From positions 124,001-188,000 of the forward strand of contig NZ_CACVCE010000001.1 of the NCBI RefSeq assembly GCF_902729445.1: 64,000 bases of DNA, in the 5' to 3' direction. This DNA is from Magnetospirillum sp902729445 (GTDB taxonomy: Bacteria > Pseudomonadota > Alphaproteobacteria > Rhodospirillales > Magnetospirillaceae). Made by a program: the position numbers and the translations under genes. Below are positions 62,239-64,000 of this stretch, one piece after another (the first letter of the stretch is position 1; each line of letters begins with the position of its first letter). The notes beneath the pieces were generated by a model. That model was not told the origin of the DNA. It did no database searches and worked only from the letters and a program-made list of their open reading frames with translations.

Positions 62239-64000
62239 ATGCCGAAACTGACTATCGACGGACGTGAGATCGAGGTCGAGGCCGGGACGACCATCCTGCA
62301 GGCCGCCGAACGCCTTGACCCCCCGATTGAAATCCCGCGCTTCTGTTATCACGAGCGCCTGGCCGTGGCCGGCAATTGCCGCATGTGCCTGGTGGAAGTG
62401 GAGAAGATGCCCAAGCCGGTGGCGTCGTGCGCCATGCCGGTGGGCGAGGGGATGGTGGTCCACACCAACAACGCCAATGTGCGCAAGGCGCGCCAGGGCG
62501 TGATGGAGTTCCTGCTGATCAACCACCCGCTGGATTGCCCGATCTGCGATCAGGGCGGCGAGTGCGACCTGCAGGACCAGGCGATGAATTACGGCGGCGA
62601 TCGCGGCCGTTACCTGGAAGAGAAGCGCTCGGTCGAGGACAAGGATTACGGTCCGTTGATCCAGACCATGATGACCCGCTGCATCCAGTGCACGCGCTGC
62701 ATCCGCTTCATCTCGGAAATCGCCGGCACCCCGGTCCTGGGCGGTCTGCACCGGTCCGAGCATCTGGAAGTCGGCCGGTACGTCAACGCCGCCGTGTCCA
62801 GCGAATTGTCGGGCAATCTGATCGATCTGTGCCCGGTGGGCGCGCTGACCAACAAGCCGGCCAGCTTCACCTATCGCGCCTGGGAACTGAAGAAGACCGA
62901 ATCGGTCGATGCCATGGACGCGCTGGGTTCGGCCATCCGCATCGACAGCCGCGGCAACGAGGTGGTGCGCATCCTTCCCCGCGTCAATGACGACATCAAC
63001 GAGGAATGGCTGTCGGATCGCTCGCGCTTCGCCGTCGATGGCCTGAAGCGTCAACGCCTGGACCGCTGCTATGTCCGCAAGGACGGCAAGCTGGTGTCGG
63101 CCTCGTGGTCGGAAGCCTTCGCCGCCATCGCGGAAAAGGCCAAGGGCCTGGCGGGGTCGAAGATCGCCGCCATCGCCGGCGACCAGACCGATTGCGAGAC
63201 CATGGTGGCCCTGAAGGACCTGATGACCTCGCTGGGCTCGGCCAACATCGATTGCCGCCAGGATGGCGCCAAGCTCGATGGTTCGGTCCGCGCTTCGTAT
63301 CTGTTCAACAGCACCATCGCCGGCATCGAAGAGGCCGACGCGGTCCTGATCGTGGGCTCGAACCCGCGCAAGGAAGCGCCGGTGCTGAACGCCCGCATCC
63401 GCAAGCGTTACCTGAAGGGCGGCTTCAAGGCGGCGGTGATCGGCCCTAAGGCCGACCTGACCTTCAAGGCCGACTGGCTGGGTGACGATGCCGCCATCCT
63501 GGCCGATATCGCCTCGGGCAAGCATCCCTTCTTCCAGGTGCTGAAGTCGGCCGCCAAGCCGGCCATCATCCTGGGTCAGGGCGCGTTGGCCCGTGCCGAT
63601 GGCGCCGCCATCCTGGGCTTGGCCAAGAAGATCGCCGACGAGGCCGGTCTGGTGAAGGACGGCTGGAACGGCTTCAACGTGCTGCACACCGCCGCGGCTC
63701 GCGTCGGTGGCCTGGATCTGGGCTTCCTGCCCGGTTCGGGTGGTCTTGATACCGCCGGTATCGTAGCCGCCGCCGGCAAGGGCGACGTCGAGCTGGTGTT
63801 CCTGGCCGGTGCCGACGAAGTCGAGATGGCCGGCCTGGGCAAGGCCTTCGTGGTCTATATGGGCAGCCACGGCGATGCTGGTGCCCACCGGGCCGACGTG
63901 GTTCTGCCGAGTGCCGCCTATACCGAGAAGCAGGCGACCTTCGTCAACATGGAAGGCCGGGCGCAGCGCACCAATATGGCGATCTTCCCGCCGGGCGAGG
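62239..64000 (+). CDS. nuoG: NADH-quinone oxidoreductase subunit G, runs off window
   Basis: The largest peripheral subunit; 587 codons are in the window and the C-terminus is beyond it. The N-terminal 2Fe-2S domain has CYHERLAVAGNCRMCLVEV and a following Cys. The HxxxCxxC...C region is HPLDCPICDQGGECDLQD. Two 4Fe-4S motifs follow, CIQCTRCIRF and LIDLCPVGAL. The molybdopterin-oxidoreductase-like part (about 220 onward) has lost cofactor binding, as is usual. ATG at 62239 gives MPKLTIDGREIEVEAG. Confidence 0.96.
   Translation, partial: MPKLTIDGREIEVEAGTTILQAAERLDPPIEIPRFCYHERLAVAGNCRMCLVEVEKMPKPVASCAMPVGEGMVVHTNNANVRKARQGVMEFLLINHPLDCPICDQGGECDLQDQAMNYGGDRGRYLEEKRSVEDKDYGPLIQTMMTRCIQCTRCIRFISEIAGTPVLGGLHRSEHLEVGRYVNAAVSSELSGNLIDLCPVGALTNKPASFTYRAWELKKTESVDAMDALGSAIRIDSRGNEVVRILPRVNDDINEEWLSDRSRFAVDGLKRQRLDRCYVRKDGKLVSASWSEAFAAIAEKAKGLAGSKIAAIAGDQTDCETMVALKDLMTSLGSANIDCRQDGAKLDGSVRASYLFNSTIAGIEEADAVLIVGSNPRKEAPVLNARIRKRYLKGGFKAAVIGPKADLTFKADWLGDDAAILADIASGKHPFFQVLKSAAKPAIILGQGALARADGAAILGLAKKIADEAGLVKDGWNGFNVLHTAAARVGGLDLGFLPGSGGLDTAGIVAAAGKGDVELVFLAGADEVEMAGLGKAFVVYMGSHGDAGAHRADVVLPSAAYTEKQATFVNMEGRAQRTNMAIFPPGE

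Overview
This window looks like chromosome from a high-GC alphaproteobacterium of the Rhodospirillales, most like a Magnetospirillum-type organism. That assignment is an inference. It rests on gene content (nuo complex, alphaproteobacterial gltBD, PHA synthase, pyruvate:ferredoxin oxidoreductase, hemerythrin, group IV ornithine decarboxylase behind a long leader, PraR-like regulators) and on uniform GC-rich codon use. There is no rRNA operon, no CRISPR array, no complete insertion sequence and no recognisable prophage.

Layout. 1-3.4 kb: dnaB and alr, normally neighbours, are separated by a PIN/ribbon-helix-helix toxin-antitoxin pair. 3.5-8.5 kb: a ClpP-fold exported protein, a HupT/HupR-like two-component pair, and PilZ, FecR and OmpA-lipoprotein genes. 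8.5-12.1 kb: nifJ. 12.5-16.5 kb: a quorum-sensing block with a PraR-like repressor, luxR, luxI, two small ORFs overlapping the luxI end, a polar amino acid-binding protein and a second PraR-like repressor. 16.6-17.3 kb: a tssG remnant beside tRNA-Val. 17.4-25.4 kb: mgtC, LOG, thiE, accBC, aroQ, an AsmA-like gene and thiSG. 25.7-27.3 kb: a structured leader with a 40-codon upstream ORF, then ornithine decarboxylase. 27.5-35.5 kb: flgE behind a sigma-54 promoter, then gltB-gltD.

35.5-43.5 kb is the accessory part: MNT/HEPN, a small winged-helix-like ORF of lower GC, a Cys-rich GDCCVxC protein, a TetR-controlled RND efflux operon, a PfkB kinase and a possible HicB-like pair. 43.7-49.7 kb: NicO-type metal exporter with its DUF1007 partner and a Cys/Met PLP enzyme, fliN, hemerythrin and phaC. 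49.7-50.6 kb is a repeat-rich non-coding interval. 50.6-55.0 kb is a three-gene signalling operon (Cache-PAS kinase, single-domain response regulator, REC-PAS-PAS kinase). 55.3-57.3 kb: a di-heme cytochrome c and a Tat-exported PQQ-like propeller. 57.6-64.0 kb: nuoABCDEFG, with nuoG running off the window.

The most interesting points are: (1) the praR-luxR-luxI-small ORF arrangement, which parallels the rhizobial CinI/CinS/PraR anti-repressor circuit and has an 18-bp palindrome between luxR and luxI; (2) the ornithine decarboxylase leader with upstream ORF and attenuator-like hairpins; (3) the toxin-antitoxin pair spliced into dnaB-alr with translational coupling to alr. All positions were read by eye; family names rest on motif recognition, not database searches.
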